64,000 bases of DNA from Enoplolaimus lenunculus. Its lineage: Eukaryota > Nematoda > Enoplea > Enoplida > Thoracostomopsidae. Shown here piece by piece: positions 46,010 to 57,541 of the stretch (positions within the stretch are counted from its first letter, which is position 1; every line of letters starts with the position of its first letter). The position numbers and the translations under genes are program-made. The stretch covers positions 1-64,000 of the forward strand of contig JASANG010002393.1 in NCBI GenBank assembly GCA_030248215.1. Reading direction: 5' to 3'. The notes under the pieces are model-generated. The model saw only the letters and a program-made list of their open reading frames with translations, made no database searches and was not told the origin of the DNA.

Positions 46010-46980
46010 GTGCCGCATAACACAACAAATCGAAAAATGTTATATAGCACTAGCTATGTACGTAAAAGTATACGGAATTTAACTTGGACAAGTGAAAAAC
46101 CCACAGTATAAACAAAAATGGCTTAGACACAATGTAAAATCTCTGATAATCTTGTTCCATACGCATATTTCATATTTTATGTCATGCCTGATCTTAGAGC
46201 TTGATTTAATAAACCCACGTGTACCAACTTCCAGTTGAAAACTAGACATTGATAAAAGCACAACAGGACTAATATTACAAATCCCTAAGAGGTTGTAATA
46301 TACAATACCCTAGGGCACGTGGTACCATCCTTTGCGAATTACCTGCTGAGTTGTGAGCGTTTTTCTACACCTATTGTATACATTCATATGCATTCTCAAT
46401 GTATATATATACACACGAAACTGAGAGCAACGGTGTATGAACATGAACAATATCAAATTTAAAGTGTCACATTTTTACAGCTTAAAACAAATATGTTCGG
46501 TTTATGTTTAATGCATTTGAAAATTGGCTTACTTAAGCCATATAGCCTGTCCCAGAATGAACATTTTCCTAAAAACGTTTTACTTTTGCCTGAGTGTGAA
46601 TCTAAATCCTAGTTTTAGTCTTAAAATTATGGGAGATGCGTACAAGAGGCGCCAAAGCCATACTGAACAAATATACATTGGCGTTTCCTAAATTATTGAC
46701 AGCACTTTTCAGACATTTGCTAAAATTAGTAAATTAAGCATTAACTACGAAATTTCACTTCGCATCTGGTTTCACTTCCGACCCGCAACAACCTTTTTCT
46801 TGTCAACCATCGGCTACGGCTTCAATACTTTTATCTACGGTTGCACCCAGGTTTTAAAGCAAAGTATACTATTAACTCTGATGCCAGAATAAGCCTATTA
46901 AACCTGAGTGGACAAAAGGAACAAGAACCAAATTTGTTATGGAGTAAATGGTAGACCATCTGGTTCCTTTAAAGCAAGTC
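46010..46980. other. Stretch without recognised content
   Basis: Plain AT-rich DNA. A short TATATATACACAC run lies near 46402. No exon, RNA or repeat family is recognised. Confidence 0.5.
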
Positions 46981-47009
46981 AATGCGGCCTTGAACCGCAA
47001 ATTCACATA

Positions 47010-47156
47010 CACTGCAAAAAATGGTGAGTCAAATTGACTCACTTCGATATAGGCTTTTCGGAATTTAACTATGGCGGATGTGAATTTGATTTAATTTGTG
47101 TAGTCCATAAAAACCTATTTCGGAGAGTCAATTTCAGTCACCATTTTTTGCAGTGT
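47010..47156. mobile_element. S element
   Basis: It runs from CACTGCAAAAAATGGTGAG to TCACCATTTTTTGCAGTG, shortened inside. Confidence 0.8.
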
Positions 47157-47348
47157 ACCAATACAAAACACATGTTAAATATTTCGTCAGAGCATGAACC
47201 GGTGGCGCCGGAAGTAATTATACAGTTAAAATGATGTTGGATTTTTATTTATAACCCAAATCTGTCAAACGTTGCCAAAAGCCAGTTTCTGTGTTGCGTG
47301 AAATTTAGGCAATTAATTCTTTGGAAATCAGTCAAAGTTCCAAAAACT

Positions 47349-47572
47349 GGCCCATGTAAAAATTAGGGGCGGAACGTTGTTCTGTGGTACTGCTATAGAG
47401 TAAAGCTTTAAAAGCTTTAGACTAATTTTTGTTCTCGGCTTAAACTTACGCTTATAGGCTTAGGTTTAGGAATATGCTCATTCCTATGCTTTATGCTTAG
47501 GCTTAGACTTAATAGGCTTAGGCTTAGGAATATGCTTATAATACTGTTCCTCCACTGTTCTTTACATTGGCC
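47349..47572 (+). mobile_element. T element, type II
   Basis: It runs from GGCCCATGTAAAAATTAGG to CTTTACATTGGCC. The right tip reads CTGTTCCTCCACTG, with a small loss. Confidence 0.8.
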
Positions 47573-48242
47573 TCGGAATAAATACTGATGCCGGATAGTG
47601 AAAATTATCGGATTTGAGTGCGAAACCAGCGGCAAATTCTTTCGCCAAACGAACCAAAATTTGCCTGAAGAGTTGGTCAAACGTACTCTGCAAGGCAGCT
47701 GGAACTATTTCGCAATTATAGTCATGTATCTCACTGTGTGTTTTTGTAACCAGACGAACTTTCCGTTTTCAACCATAACTCTGCTCATGCTACGCAGCAT
47801 TTGTCTACCATGTTCCTTAACTGTAATTATTAATATTACTCATAATATACACTAGTCTGACAGTTGCGCAATGCGCAAATGTAGCGAAAGCATAAAACTT
47901 TCCGTGCAAATATATAACAATCACGTGTTTTTCCTAAGAAATTATGGCCCATACAATTTTGTGCTTAAAAAGTTAAAGTTGAATGCTACAAAATTAAATT
48001 TTTGTATACAGTTACTGTTCACTCTACCCGGTTCCTGTCTATAAGTTTACTTTCCGGTTCTATTTCCGACAATTCGGAATTTCGGTTGCATCGTGCTGGT
48101 TGCCGCTATCTAAAGGCCTAGAGCAAGGCACAGTTTTAAATGGTTGTCGCCAAATCCATCTCCGGTACATAATTTTCCCTTGACGTTTTAGCGATTTATT
48201 GTTTTTCGTATTAAAAGTTATATCATTCAAGGTAAAGTGTTT

Positions 48243-48444
48243 GGGCCCAAGTATAGAACAGGGCCGGATCGTTTTCCGGAGTTGCTATAATAGAGTCAGT
48301 TTAATAAGCTTAGACTAATTTTTGCTTAGGCTTTGGTTTTAAGCTTAGGCTTAGTCTTTAGGAATAGGCTCATCCATGCGCTTAGGCTTAGGCTTAGGCT
48401 TAGAAATATGCTTATACTACCGTTCCGGCCCTGTTCTATGGGCC
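48243..48444 (+). mobile_element. T element, type I
   Basis: It runs from GGGCCCAAGTATAGAACAG to CCCTGTTCTATGGGCC, with the right end short of four bases. Confidence 0.8.
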
Positions 48445-48557
48445 GAAATTATTATAACAAAGTAATGCTGGAAAGTTGCCAAAATACGCATGTGGGGCGT
48501 CCCAGCTTTAATATATAGATTTTATTTTCTCTCACGTATTAAACTCGCGTGTCTTAG

Positions 48558-48722
48558 TCAGGCCGTAGCAAGCTCACCTTGTTAGGGGGGCTAAAAAATT
48601 CTCAAGAGTGACATACAAAGATTTTTCTTGCGTTTACAAGCAAGGTTGAAAATTTTCTAGGCGGCTAAAATTGTTCCAAGAATTGCTGAGAACCCTGCAC
48701 CCGCTTGGCTATGGATCCGGTC
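48558..48722. mobile_element. R element
   Basis: GTCTTAGT stands before CAGGCCGTAGC and GTCTGAGT after GGATCCG, a target duplication with one change. Confidence 0.75.
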
Positions 48723-48764
48723 TGAGTAAAACTATTGAATTATATTCATGGTATTTTACCTACA

Positions 48765-48975
48765 ATATTTCATCATATATGTCACTCATTCCGCGTCATG
48801 CAATACGTCATTTCGAAACGTGTGTTCTTTCGCTATGACATCATTTTGTTGACGAAAATGTGCTCTTTTAAGGTTGTTTTCGCCTTTGCTTTCCCGTCTG
48901 TTATACCATTATATTTTTCTGATGATTCATTTTTGACCAAACTCGAGACGGTAAAAAACTGTATCAAGGGAGGCA
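48765..48975. repeat. W repeat, copy 1
   Basis: It shares CATTCCGCGTCATGC, ATGACATCATTTTGTTGAC and TTTTCTGATGATTCATTTT with 51377-51590. A frame stays open through both copies, but start context and splice sites give no support for a gene. Confidence 0.65.
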
Positions 48976-49991
48976 GCAATACGCTTACGGTTTATAACCA
49001 TATCTTTTAAGCCCAGGGAAAGTACTGAAATTATGCGCTGTGGACACTCGATCCAGGTTTATTTCTGTCCGGGTACGGACGTCGCTCTATTGGGTGTATT
49101 GTTAGCTGTTGCCAATTTTTATTTAATAGTTTTTTGTCAATGTCAGCCCCCCATATGGAAATTTTCTGGCACGCCCCTACAAATGCCCCAAGACATGGTT
49201 CTCTTGTGTTTAGGAGTAGCTAAAGCTTGCTTTGTAGCTATCAGCTGTCCAGTTGCTGTTGCTATAAAAGCGCTACGCGGAGTAAAGTTTGTTGTTTTGA
49301 GTACTTTTTTTCGGTTTCATGTACTACCTATATATTTGGCCGTGAAATTTATGAAATGGGATATTTTGGTTGCAATCACCAGTCGGCACTTGCCCCAAAA
49401 CGGTCGGATTTCAAAAATTTTAGCATATTTGAGCTTCTCATATTAACCCTCTCCTGATCATTCCACGCCCAAGTTTGAAAATTGCAAAAATTCATTCGAT
49501 TCAACTTCGCAAGCCGCGTCGAATGGGTACTTGATTTATGTAACTTTTTGTTCGAAATATATTTTTGGGTCGCGAGGGGGGGGGGTGACCTTGGGCGGCA
49601 CCTTTAATAAAAAATCGAATTTTTCAAAAATTTATATTTCGGCGTGCAGTAAATTAGGAGATGTCACGAGATGTTTCAAATTTTAAAAATACCATTTTTG
49701 TGCAAACACCGTCGGAGGGATAACACAACAGACCTATGAAATAATTGACATAGGTTTTACCGTCACGATTCGAGTTCACAGGCTTAGGAATAACGGGTTA
49801 AGGCTTAAGCGTATAGTTGTGGTCTTCAGGCGTAGGATTAGACACAGGTTTCGGTTTCTATACATCAGGGTTATAAGGTTTTGATTTTACTGGTTTGGCG
49901 TTTAGAATTAGGGTTTTGCTCTTGTACACTTTCCAACGCACCCTTAGGCTAAAGAAAGGCCTAAAGTCTAAGCATAAGCCTTCATTAGATC

Positions 49992-50160
49992 CACGACCGT
50001 AGCCAGCTCAGCTTGCTAGGGGGGCTAAAAAATTTTTAGGATGGACATTCAAGGGTTTTTATTGAGGTACAAGCAAGCTTCAAAATTTTCTGGGGTGGGG
50101 CAAAATTTTTCCAGGGGGGCTGAATCCTCCTAGCCCCCCCCCCCTTGGTTACGGGCCCGA
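49992..50160. mobile_element. R element
   Basis: It runs from ACCGTAGCCAGCTCAGC to CTTGGTTACGGGCCC. A diffuse TTAGGC-like stretch with no ends precedes it at 49780-49980. Confidence 0.75.
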
Positions 50161-50365
50161 GCAGATCGATGCATAGATTATAGCGGTTGGGTTCAGAGTT
50201 TTCGGCATTTATACCATACTCAGTTCAATATATGGAAACTTGTATATATTGGTAATCAAATTTTTGAGACACAACAGGCGATACTCAAAATGTGCCTAAA
50301 CTTTACATTTTCCACTTATGCATCCACCCCACCAGGAATTTCTGGATCCGCCACTGCGCATCAAT

Positions 50366-50812
50366 GTTAAACTATTAAGTTTCTAGATTAACTGAACTAA
50401 AAGTGGTAGGTTACGGTAAAACTGATTTGAAATATAGCATATTTTTAGTTTAATCTAAACTTAATGAACTCTAAAAACTACATAGTTTCTGAGTAACATT
50501 TATACCTAAATAAGTTTAGCTTAAACTCGTCCTAAACCCGGGCTGCAGCCAAGGGGGGGCAGGGGGAACTCAGCCCCCTCTGAAAAAATTTTGACCCCCT
50601 TAGAAAGTTTTCCACCTAGTTTGTAAACTCATTGAAAACCCATGAATGCCTCTCCTGAAAAATTTTTAGCCCCTCTAACAAGGCGAGCTGGCTACGGGCC
50701 TACTTAAACCTAAACACGTGTTAGTTTAACTTAAACTTTAAATTTTAGTTTAGTTTTATTCCGGCCAGCCATTTTAAAGTCTTACTTAAACTAACATTCA
50801 AGATTTGTTAAG
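50366..50812. repeat. Z repeat copy 2, split by an R element
   Basis: It matches 17198-17445 on both sides of the R element at 50536-50701, so the R insertion is younger than this Z copy. Confidence 0.65.
50536..50701. mobile_element. R element inserted in a Z repeat
   Basis: It runs from CCGGGCTGCAGCCAAGG to GAGCTGGCTACGGGCC. Confidence 0.75.
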
Positions 50813-50813
50813 C

Positions 50814-50935
50814 GGCCAGTGTAAAGAACAGGGGCGGAACACTATGGTAAGCACATTCCGAAGCCTAAACCTAAGCCTAAGCGTAAGAATGAGCATATTC
50901 CTAAGCCTAAGCTTAAGCCTACGCCAAAGCTTGTC
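50814..50935 (-). mobile_element. T element, type II, right half missing
   Basis: GGCCAGTGTAAAGAACAGGG and an array are followed, where the subterminal block should be, by the R element at 50941. Confidence 0.7.
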
Positions 50936-50940
50936 TGAGT

Positions 50941-51109
50941 CAGGCCCGTAGCCAGCTCAGCTTATTAGTGGGGGGGGGGGGGCTAAAAAATTTCAGCAGG
51001 GGCACACAAAAGTTTTCCTTGACTTTACAAGCAAGGTTGAAAATTTTCTAAGAACAAAAATTCTTCGAAGAAGGCTGAAGCCCCTGCCATTCGTTGGCTA
51101 TGGGCCCAG
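50941..51109. mobile_element. R element with 8-bp target duplication GTCTGAGT
   Basis: GTCTGAGT stands directly before CAGGCCCGTAGCC and directly after GGCTATGGGCCCA. Confidence 0.85.
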
Positions 51110-51149
51110 TCTGAGTATAGACTTTAGCATCATACTCATTGCATTTTTC

Positions 51150-51370
51150 GGCCAATGTAAAGAACACGGGCGGAGCAGTACTACAAACATATTCCTAAGC
51201 CTAAGCCTAAGCATAAGCATAAACCTAAGCCTAAGCCTAAACCTAAGCGTTCAAGTGAGCATATTTCTAAGCCTTAAGCCTAAGCCAAGCAAAAAAACTC
51301 GTCTAAAGCTTAAGCTTACTCTATTCTAATCCAACAGAAAAACTCTCCGCCCTTGATCTTTACATGGGCC
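51150..51370 (-). mobile_element. T element, type II, target duplication CATTTTTC
   Basis: CATTTTTC stands on both sides and both ends are complete. One of the clearest copies. Confidence 0.9.
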
Positions 51371-51376
51371 CATTTT

Positions 51377-51590
51377 TCCTACCATATTTCATCTCACACA
51401 TTCCGCGTCATGCGATACGTCATTTCGAAACTTGTGTTCTGTAGCTATGACATCATTTTGTTGACAAAAATGTGTGTCCTTTTTAAGGTTGTTTTCGACT
51501 TTGCTTTCCCGGCTGTTGTACCATTATATTTTTCTGATGATTCATTTTGACCAGGCTTGAGACGGTAAAACTGTACCAAGGGTTGTTTCT
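51377..51590. repeat. W repeat, copy 2
   Basis: It follows the T element directly and matches 48765-48975 throughout. Confidence 0.65.
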
Positions 51591-51789
51591 TTTCGAGTGA
51601 ACAGACTGCATTGGCGTTTATTGGCTCGGATATCGATTAGGTTTGGGTTTGGATAGCACGACAATGTCAAAGGTAAGAACATAACCTGTTTTCTAAGCCT
51701 AAGCATAAATGTTGGGGAAGTGGTCAAAAGCCATAGTGTGTTTTTTTCAATTTTCCACCCACCAGTCTAAATCTCACAATATTCAAAGT

Positions 51790-51954
51790 GGACCCGCAGC
51801 CAGGGTTCGCGCCAGGGTTACTCAGCCTCCACTGCAGAAATCTGTGCCTACTAGAAAATTATCAACCTTGCTTGTATAAGTCCTTGAAAACCGTTGTATG
51901 CACGTCCTGAAACGTTTTAGACCCGCCCTAGCAAGGTGAGCTGGCTACGGGTCT
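51790..51954. mobile_element. R element, diverged left end
   Basis: It runs from GACCCGCAGCCAGGG to GAGCTGGCTACGGGTC. Confidence 0.7.
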
Positions 51955-52708
51955 GACATGTGACATGAAAGCCCTAAGATTTGTATACGGTTCGCTTTTT
52001 AAGAGTAGCTGAAGCCCCCTTTATAGAAGCCTGTTTAGTTGTGGGTGCCTTTAGACGAAACACGTAGCATATCTTAAATGTAAATCTGGTATATATTATA
52101 TATATTTATATATGTGTGCGTATATATGTATTTCTATAATATATCTACATGTATTGGAATGAGGGGGTGAAATAACTACCGCATAGGCTTTGACTTTAAT
52201 TACTTAAGCCAGGGTGGTTCATCCGTCTGCGGGTTTGAAATACCGTATAGGTTTGGCTTATACTCATGTCCGGGAAAAGACAAAGTTTGGCGTTTGGAAC
52301 TTTTAAGCTCGTAGGGTAAGATTTGTCGGTTTAGTCTTAGGTTTACATTTTCAGGCTCTTGTACACTTTGCTCCAACAGGCTGAGGTTCAAACTTAAAGC
52401 TTACGGCTAGGAAAAGCATTCACCTGAGTCGAAACGATTTCATAAGTGTACGCCTTAGTGTAAAGCCAGTGTCTGTATACCTTTAATGAGGTGAAACGTT
52501 GACAACAGCTGGCTTTTGATCTGCGGAGTTATATTTGGGCTCTCAGGGATTTGGTTTAGGCTTTTAAGGCTAAGCTGTAGTAGCAATTTGATAAGTTTAG
52601 TGCCTGGGGCTTAGGCAAGATTTTATTTCGTCATAGGATAGTGACCTCATTTAAATTTTGTCTCGAACGAGTAAAACGGTTCGTATTCACGTCACTTACA
52701 TTTATGCC

Positions 52709-53159
52709 TACTGTAGCGACCCGAATAAAAGGGGGGACTGATATTTATTTGGCTTCTCCAAATGATACCCCCTGTTATTCGGTTACGGACTGTTATTTAT
52801 GTTTAACCCAACGCCCCGGTACCCTTCGTTACTTATATATCCGGTATTGTAACTATCCGTTGAATTAAACGTTTATTTGTTTTGTGTCAATAGCTTGAGC
52901 AATAACGCAAGGTTATACTTACAAATGTACTTTCATAATTTAAGTACGCTTTAAAGTTTCGAACTCAACTGTATTTGCTCCTGGAGTCATTTATACACTA
53001 CAATTGGAATAATTAACATTCATAGACTCTAATTAGGATTTAGGGACTCTATCCGGTTACTGACTCTTATTAGGGATACGGACTCCTATTATGACTGGAA
53101 CTCAAAATAGGAGCACCCTCATATTACCCCACACCCTCTTATTCGGATCACTGCAGTAG
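52709..53159. mobile_element. P-family MITE, copy 2 (inverted relative to copy 1)
   Basis: It runs from CTGTAGCGACCCGAATAAAA to CTTATTCGGATCACTGCAG. The interior matches the reverse complement of 26393-26834, with GAGTCATTTATACACTAC near the middle. Confidence 0.8.
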
Positions 53160-53484
53160 GCGTAAAGTTTAAGCTCAGGTTTGTTATCCTGTAAATTTAA
53201 CAAATGTTACCGATGTCCAAGCCTTTATAAGCTTTAACATTAGGTTTATACTTTAAATAGAACCGAAATTGGCGACCCGTTCCTTCTAGGCTTCTATGTT
53301 TGGAATATCATATATTTTAGGTTAACGAATACCAGGAAAGTTTAGATTTTGTAACTTGAAGACTCAACTGAATGCGCTAAGGTTGTTTTGAGTTGAAAAG
53401 CATCAATTTTGAGAATTGTTTGCAAAAAATATTTCAAACACAAAAATTCAATTATTTTTCAAGGCCTATCATAATAATAATAAT

Positions 53485-53640
53485 GGCCCATGTTACTTTA
53501 AGGGGCGTCCAGGTTTCTGGTGAGTCTATAAAAGAGTAGGTTTAGATTCTAGATTACATTTTTTGCTTAGGCTTAGGCTTAGGCTTGGGCTTAGGCTTAG
53601 AATACGCTTAATCTACTGTTACGCCCCTTTAACATTAGCC
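53485..53640 (+). mobile_element. T element, type III, inserted in an AAT microsatellite
   Basis: ATAATAATAAT stands on both sides. The ends read GGCCCATGTTACTTTAAGG and CCCCTTTAACATTAGCC. Confidence 0.85.
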
Positions 53641-53649
53641 ATAATAATA

Positions 53650-53680
<31 letters not shown>

Positions 53681-53692
53681 TAATAATAATAG
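53641..53692. repeat. (AAT)n microsatellite
   Basis: ATAATAATAATAATGATAAT units. The same repeat resumes from the left side of the T element at 53472. Confidence 0.85.
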
Positions 53693-53864
53693 TTTTTGGA
53701 AAATTTTAATAAGTCAAAAGTTTAGTTTCGTATAATTATAAATCTGGGATAGTTTTGAGGCGAGAGTGGCTCTGAAGGTTTCAAAGACAAGTGACTCTTA
53801 CACAAACGAAGAACCAAATAATATTTAACAATTTTAGTGAAACATATTTTACTCTTGATGAGTG

Positions 53865-54076
53865 CACTGCAAAAACTGGTGTGTCAAATTGACTATCTAA
53901 GAAATAGACTCTACGGGGCTACACAAACTGAGTCAAATTCAACCCGGCGAGAGTCAAACGTGCGACTTTAGTGAGTCGAATTTGACTCTGGCGGAGTCGA
54001 ATTTTGACTCTATTTGTGTAGTACCGAAAAGCCTATTTCGGAGAGAGTCAATTTCACTCACCATTTTTTGCAGTGT
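53865..54076. mobile_element. S element, full length
   Basis: It runs from CACTGCAAAAACTGGTGTG to TCACCATTTTTTGCAGTG, with two inner arms of GAGTCAAA words. Confidence 0.8.
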
Positions 54077-54793
54077 AGGCGATTAGTCGCAACTGCATTA
54101 TCCGTGTCCACCCATTTCAAACAAATTTATGTTTTAAATATTTGAGAATTATAATAGAAAAAAAGTAGTGAGTTGCTAGTATTAATTATCAATAGCACGA
54201 GCGCACGATACAAGAGTATGCAACTGTTGGTGTTCCTCATGGTGCAAAATGTGCCCAACACGCGTTGTGTTTTGGTGCGCAAGGCGCGGAATTACCCAGT
54301 ATCGGATACTCAGCTAAAAAAACAAAAATTTTTTCTCCATTTTAACGGGGTTAGAGTACACGGTTTAACCCCCTTATTCTAACGGGGTTAGAATTGCACC
54401 GATTGTGGAAAACACAAAAAAATGGACAAAACAGTGGCTGGATTAAAAAAACGAAACGGTCTTTTGCCAACTACAGTTTAGTAAAAATGCTAACCTGGTA
54501 AAAGAGGAGGAAAGAACTATACAGGCGATACAGGATACAGGCAAGGCAAAATCACGAGGTTGGGTTTTTTTTATTATGTCAGTGTCGTCTTCAGGGTATC
54601 CAAGACGATCCATGTGACCTGCGAGATAGGATCCTAATTGTAAGACATTTTATCACCTTTCGAAAACGGGGTAAAAACCTGAAAATTGTTACGTCAACAC
54701 CAGGTCTCGAACATTGACGCAAAATTCAGCTTATGGATAAGCACGGGCACGATTAGCGATAAATTGTTTTGAACCGATCCGTAGCGAGGAAAA

Positions 54794-55056
54794 TTAACCC
54801 TTTCACTCATTGAGTATACTACGAGCAACTAAATACAATAATGTAAGAGCAATACACACTTAACATTTATAACCTATTTGCGCATTGTAAAGTCTCCACA
54901 AGACGTGAGAGCCCCCTAGGGCTCGAGCGTCAAGCTATAATAACTCAGTGGTCATCGTAAACGCGTCCCATACCCGTGAGACTGGTGTTCGAATCTCACC
55001 TTGAAATTACATCTCATATGAAATTGAATATATTCATATAAGAAAGGGTTAACGAG
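54794..55056 (+). mobile_element. tRNA-like repeat module, copy 2, inside TTAACCCTTTC ends
   Basis: The inner part has an A-box-like ACTCAGTGGTCATCGTAAACG and a B-box GTGTTCGAATCTCACC, then TTGAAATTACATCTCAT. The outer bases TTAACCCTTTC and GAAAGGGTTAA are inverted repeats. Upstream text (CACAAGACGTGAGAG) matches the copy at 62690-62835. Confidence 0.5.
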
Positions 55057-55238
55057 CAAAGCGATCGAAAACTCAAACACATTTTGAACAAAAATTGCTT
55101 TTGGATCAAATGGAGATTTCAAAATAGATTTTGGACGTCCACCGGAAACCAAACTTGTGGGCCAATGAGATTAAAGATAGATTCGTTTTGTACCATCATA
55201 TGTGGTGTTGACTTGATCCAAACATACGCTACATGAGC

Positions 55239-55412
55239 ACAGGCCTGTAGCCAGCTCACCTTGCTAAGAGGGGGCTATAATTTTTTCAGGAGGGACATTC
55301 AAAGGTTTTAATGATTTACAAGCAAGGTTGATAATTTTCTAGTGGGGGCCAAAATTTTTTCAGGGGGGGGGGGGGGCTGAGCGCCCCTCTGGCGTCCCCT
55401 TGGCTACGGGCG
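55239..55412. mobile_element. R element
   Basis: CATGAGCA stands before CAGGCCTGTAGCC and CATGGGCA after the right end, a target duplication with one change. Confidence 0.8.
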
Positions 55413-55582
55413 CGCATGGGCACCAATATAAAAAATTCGCGAATAAGACGCGAGCGCATAGATTACATTTAAACTTGTTAAAAACTAAATTTTTGGTTCC
55501 TGTACAATGTTTAAAGTTGACTTTGTCAACCAACGCCTGGAGGGGTCGAACCCATGCTGCCCTATGTACAATTATGTTTAGC

Positions 55583-55851
55583 GGCCAATTTAAAGTACAG
55601 AGGCGGAACAGTATTATAAGCCTAAGCCTAAGCCTAAGCCTAAGCCTAAGCGTAAAAATGAGTTTATTCCTAAAGCCTCAGCCTAAGCCTAAACCTAAGC
55701 GTAAGAATGAACATATCGCTAAGGCTAAGCCTAAGCCTTAGCGTAAGCCAAGCAAAAAAATTAGTCTAAAGCTTAAGCGTACTCTATTCTAATTCCACAA
55801 AAAACGTTCCGCCCCTGTTCTTTACATGGTCCTGTTTACTTTACATGGTCC
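55583..55851 (-). mobile_element. T element, type II, with a duplicated right tip
   Basis: The target duplication TGTTTAGC lies before GGCCAATT and after the second of two tandem tips (TTTACATGGTCC twice, 20 bp apart). The terminal 20 bp was therefore copied, along with a target-like TGTTTACT. Confidence 0.85.
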
Positions 55852-56053
55852 TGTTTAGCGAACAAAACAAGCAAAACGCTAGACGTACGCAAAATATTTT
55901 ATGTAATCAAGAGTCAAAATTAGTGAAAACCCTAATAAATACTCACGGACGAAAAATCATATGCGATCTTTGTCTTTTAATTGAGAAAGAATTTTGATTT
56001 CTTTTTCGTCTGGATAGGGATCGATCCCAGGATCGTCCGTGGATCCGTTCTTG

Positions 56054-56083
56054 GTCAATTTGACTCACCATTGTTTGCAGTGT
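56054..56083. mobile_element. S element, solitary right end
   Basis: GGTCAATTTGACTCACC and TTTGCAGTG remain. The rest is lost. Confidence 0.65.
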
Positions 56084-56336
56084 ACTGTTTTTAATAGAAA
56101 AGTTTTCAATTACTCAGTATATAAATTGAAAGATTATACGCGTATATTAAAATGTTTTGTTTGCAAAGTTTTAGATTGAAATTATAATACCTGAAGCATT
56201 TGATGCCCATAAGTTTACAACTACGCCTTCGCGATCTTAAAACTTAAGGTCCGCGGGCGATTATTTGTTAAACGGCGAAACGCGAAGCTATTCAAAATTT
56301 TATCGACCTCACCAAATGAGTGGATCGAAAGTTGGG

Positions 56337-56527
56337 TTCATGAAAAGATCAGGGGCGGAACGTTTTTATGTTTGCCTAGAAAAGAGTAACCGTAAAGCGT
56401 GAGACTTAGTCTTGCTTGGCTTAGGTTTAGACTTAGGTTTAGGCTTAGGAATACGCTCATTCTTACGCTTAGGCTTAGGCTTAGAATATGCTTAGAATAC
56501 TGTTCCGCCCCTGTTCTTTACATTGGC
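56337..56527 (+). mobile_element. T element, type II
   Basis: It runs from AAAGATCAGGGGCGGAACG to CTTTACATTGGCC. The left tip is damaged. Confidence 0.8.
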
Positions 56528-56895
56528 CGAAAGTTGCAAGACGAAAATCATCGCTATTTTCAACAGTTTCTGTTCGATAAGCTATTGAAATATTAATTTG
56601 TAGATTCTGGTAATAAATCCACTGATTGTTTCGAAAGTTACCAGACCTATCAGAGTTGGAGCGTGTCAGCTGGGGAACGGGTCGAAATTTAATGGGTTTG
56701 TGTCCGGTTGTTCCAGGTCACAGGTATACGAAGCTGACCCGCGTGTCCCGCAGTTGCTCCGACCGAATACTGGGTTGCCCGTACGAAGTCGGCTAACCTT
56801 TCCGTGAGCTTAACAAGGCTTACATCATTCGTTCGCGTAGATGGACTTGAGGATGCAGTGTCCATTTTTTTTGTTGACATTGTTTTTCTTTAAAG

Positions 56896-57192
56896 CCCCA
56901 TTCACACGTGCAAGTTTTTGCAGCGAGAATCGCAGTTGCAACTTGAACAAAATACTTGCAGCTGCAAGTATTTGTTTTCAAAGGAACATTCCGATTGACC
57001 AATCAAAATGCAGATGCAAGAAATTCAAGCGACCTGCAACTGCGTTCACAGGTGCGAATTAAATTCTATACCAAAAATTCCAGTGAATAATTTGCAACTG
57101 CCAGAACTTCAAAGCTGCTTTGTGACCAAACGCGCACATGCAAGTTGCACGTGCAAGTTTTTGCTGCAAAAATTTGCATGTGTGAATATGGC
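56896..57192. mobile_element. L-family MITE, complete
   Basis: It runs from CATTCACACGTGCAAGTTTT to AATTTGCATGTGTGAATATG, about 350 bp upstream of the SPFH gene. Confidence 0.8.
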
Positions 57193-57541
57193 TTAATTGG
57201 TTGCATTGTACGAGAACACTCGTTTAATCTGTCGCATTGTTTGCGATACAACTGGACAACTATAGGGCATGGAGTAAAACGGGACGTGGACCACAGACTT
57301 CACGTGTTACGTGGGTCACATGCCACTGACGCGCGTCAAAGTCTATAAGATTTGTCGACACCATTTCCAATACTTTGAGTTTCATGCACTGTTGATATAT
57401 ATATTAATCTTAGGTCGTATAAAATAAACTAATTTCAATAAACTAAAATTGAAATCCGCCTACGTACGCTTATATAACGCAAAAAGTTGATAAACTCAAA
57501 GTTTAAAATATCAGATTCAAAAAGTAAACCGAAATATTCAA

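Noticed and set aside
48735-49010. 91-codon frame shared with 51353-51550
   Set aside because: The likeness is explained by the W repeat. Frame and ends are not conserved between the copies.
49033-49446. 137-codon plus-strand frame starting with ATG
   Set aside because: The length is near what chance gives in 64 kb, the neighbours are repeats, and there are no splice or poly(A) cues or recognisable motifs. Not excluded, but unsupported.
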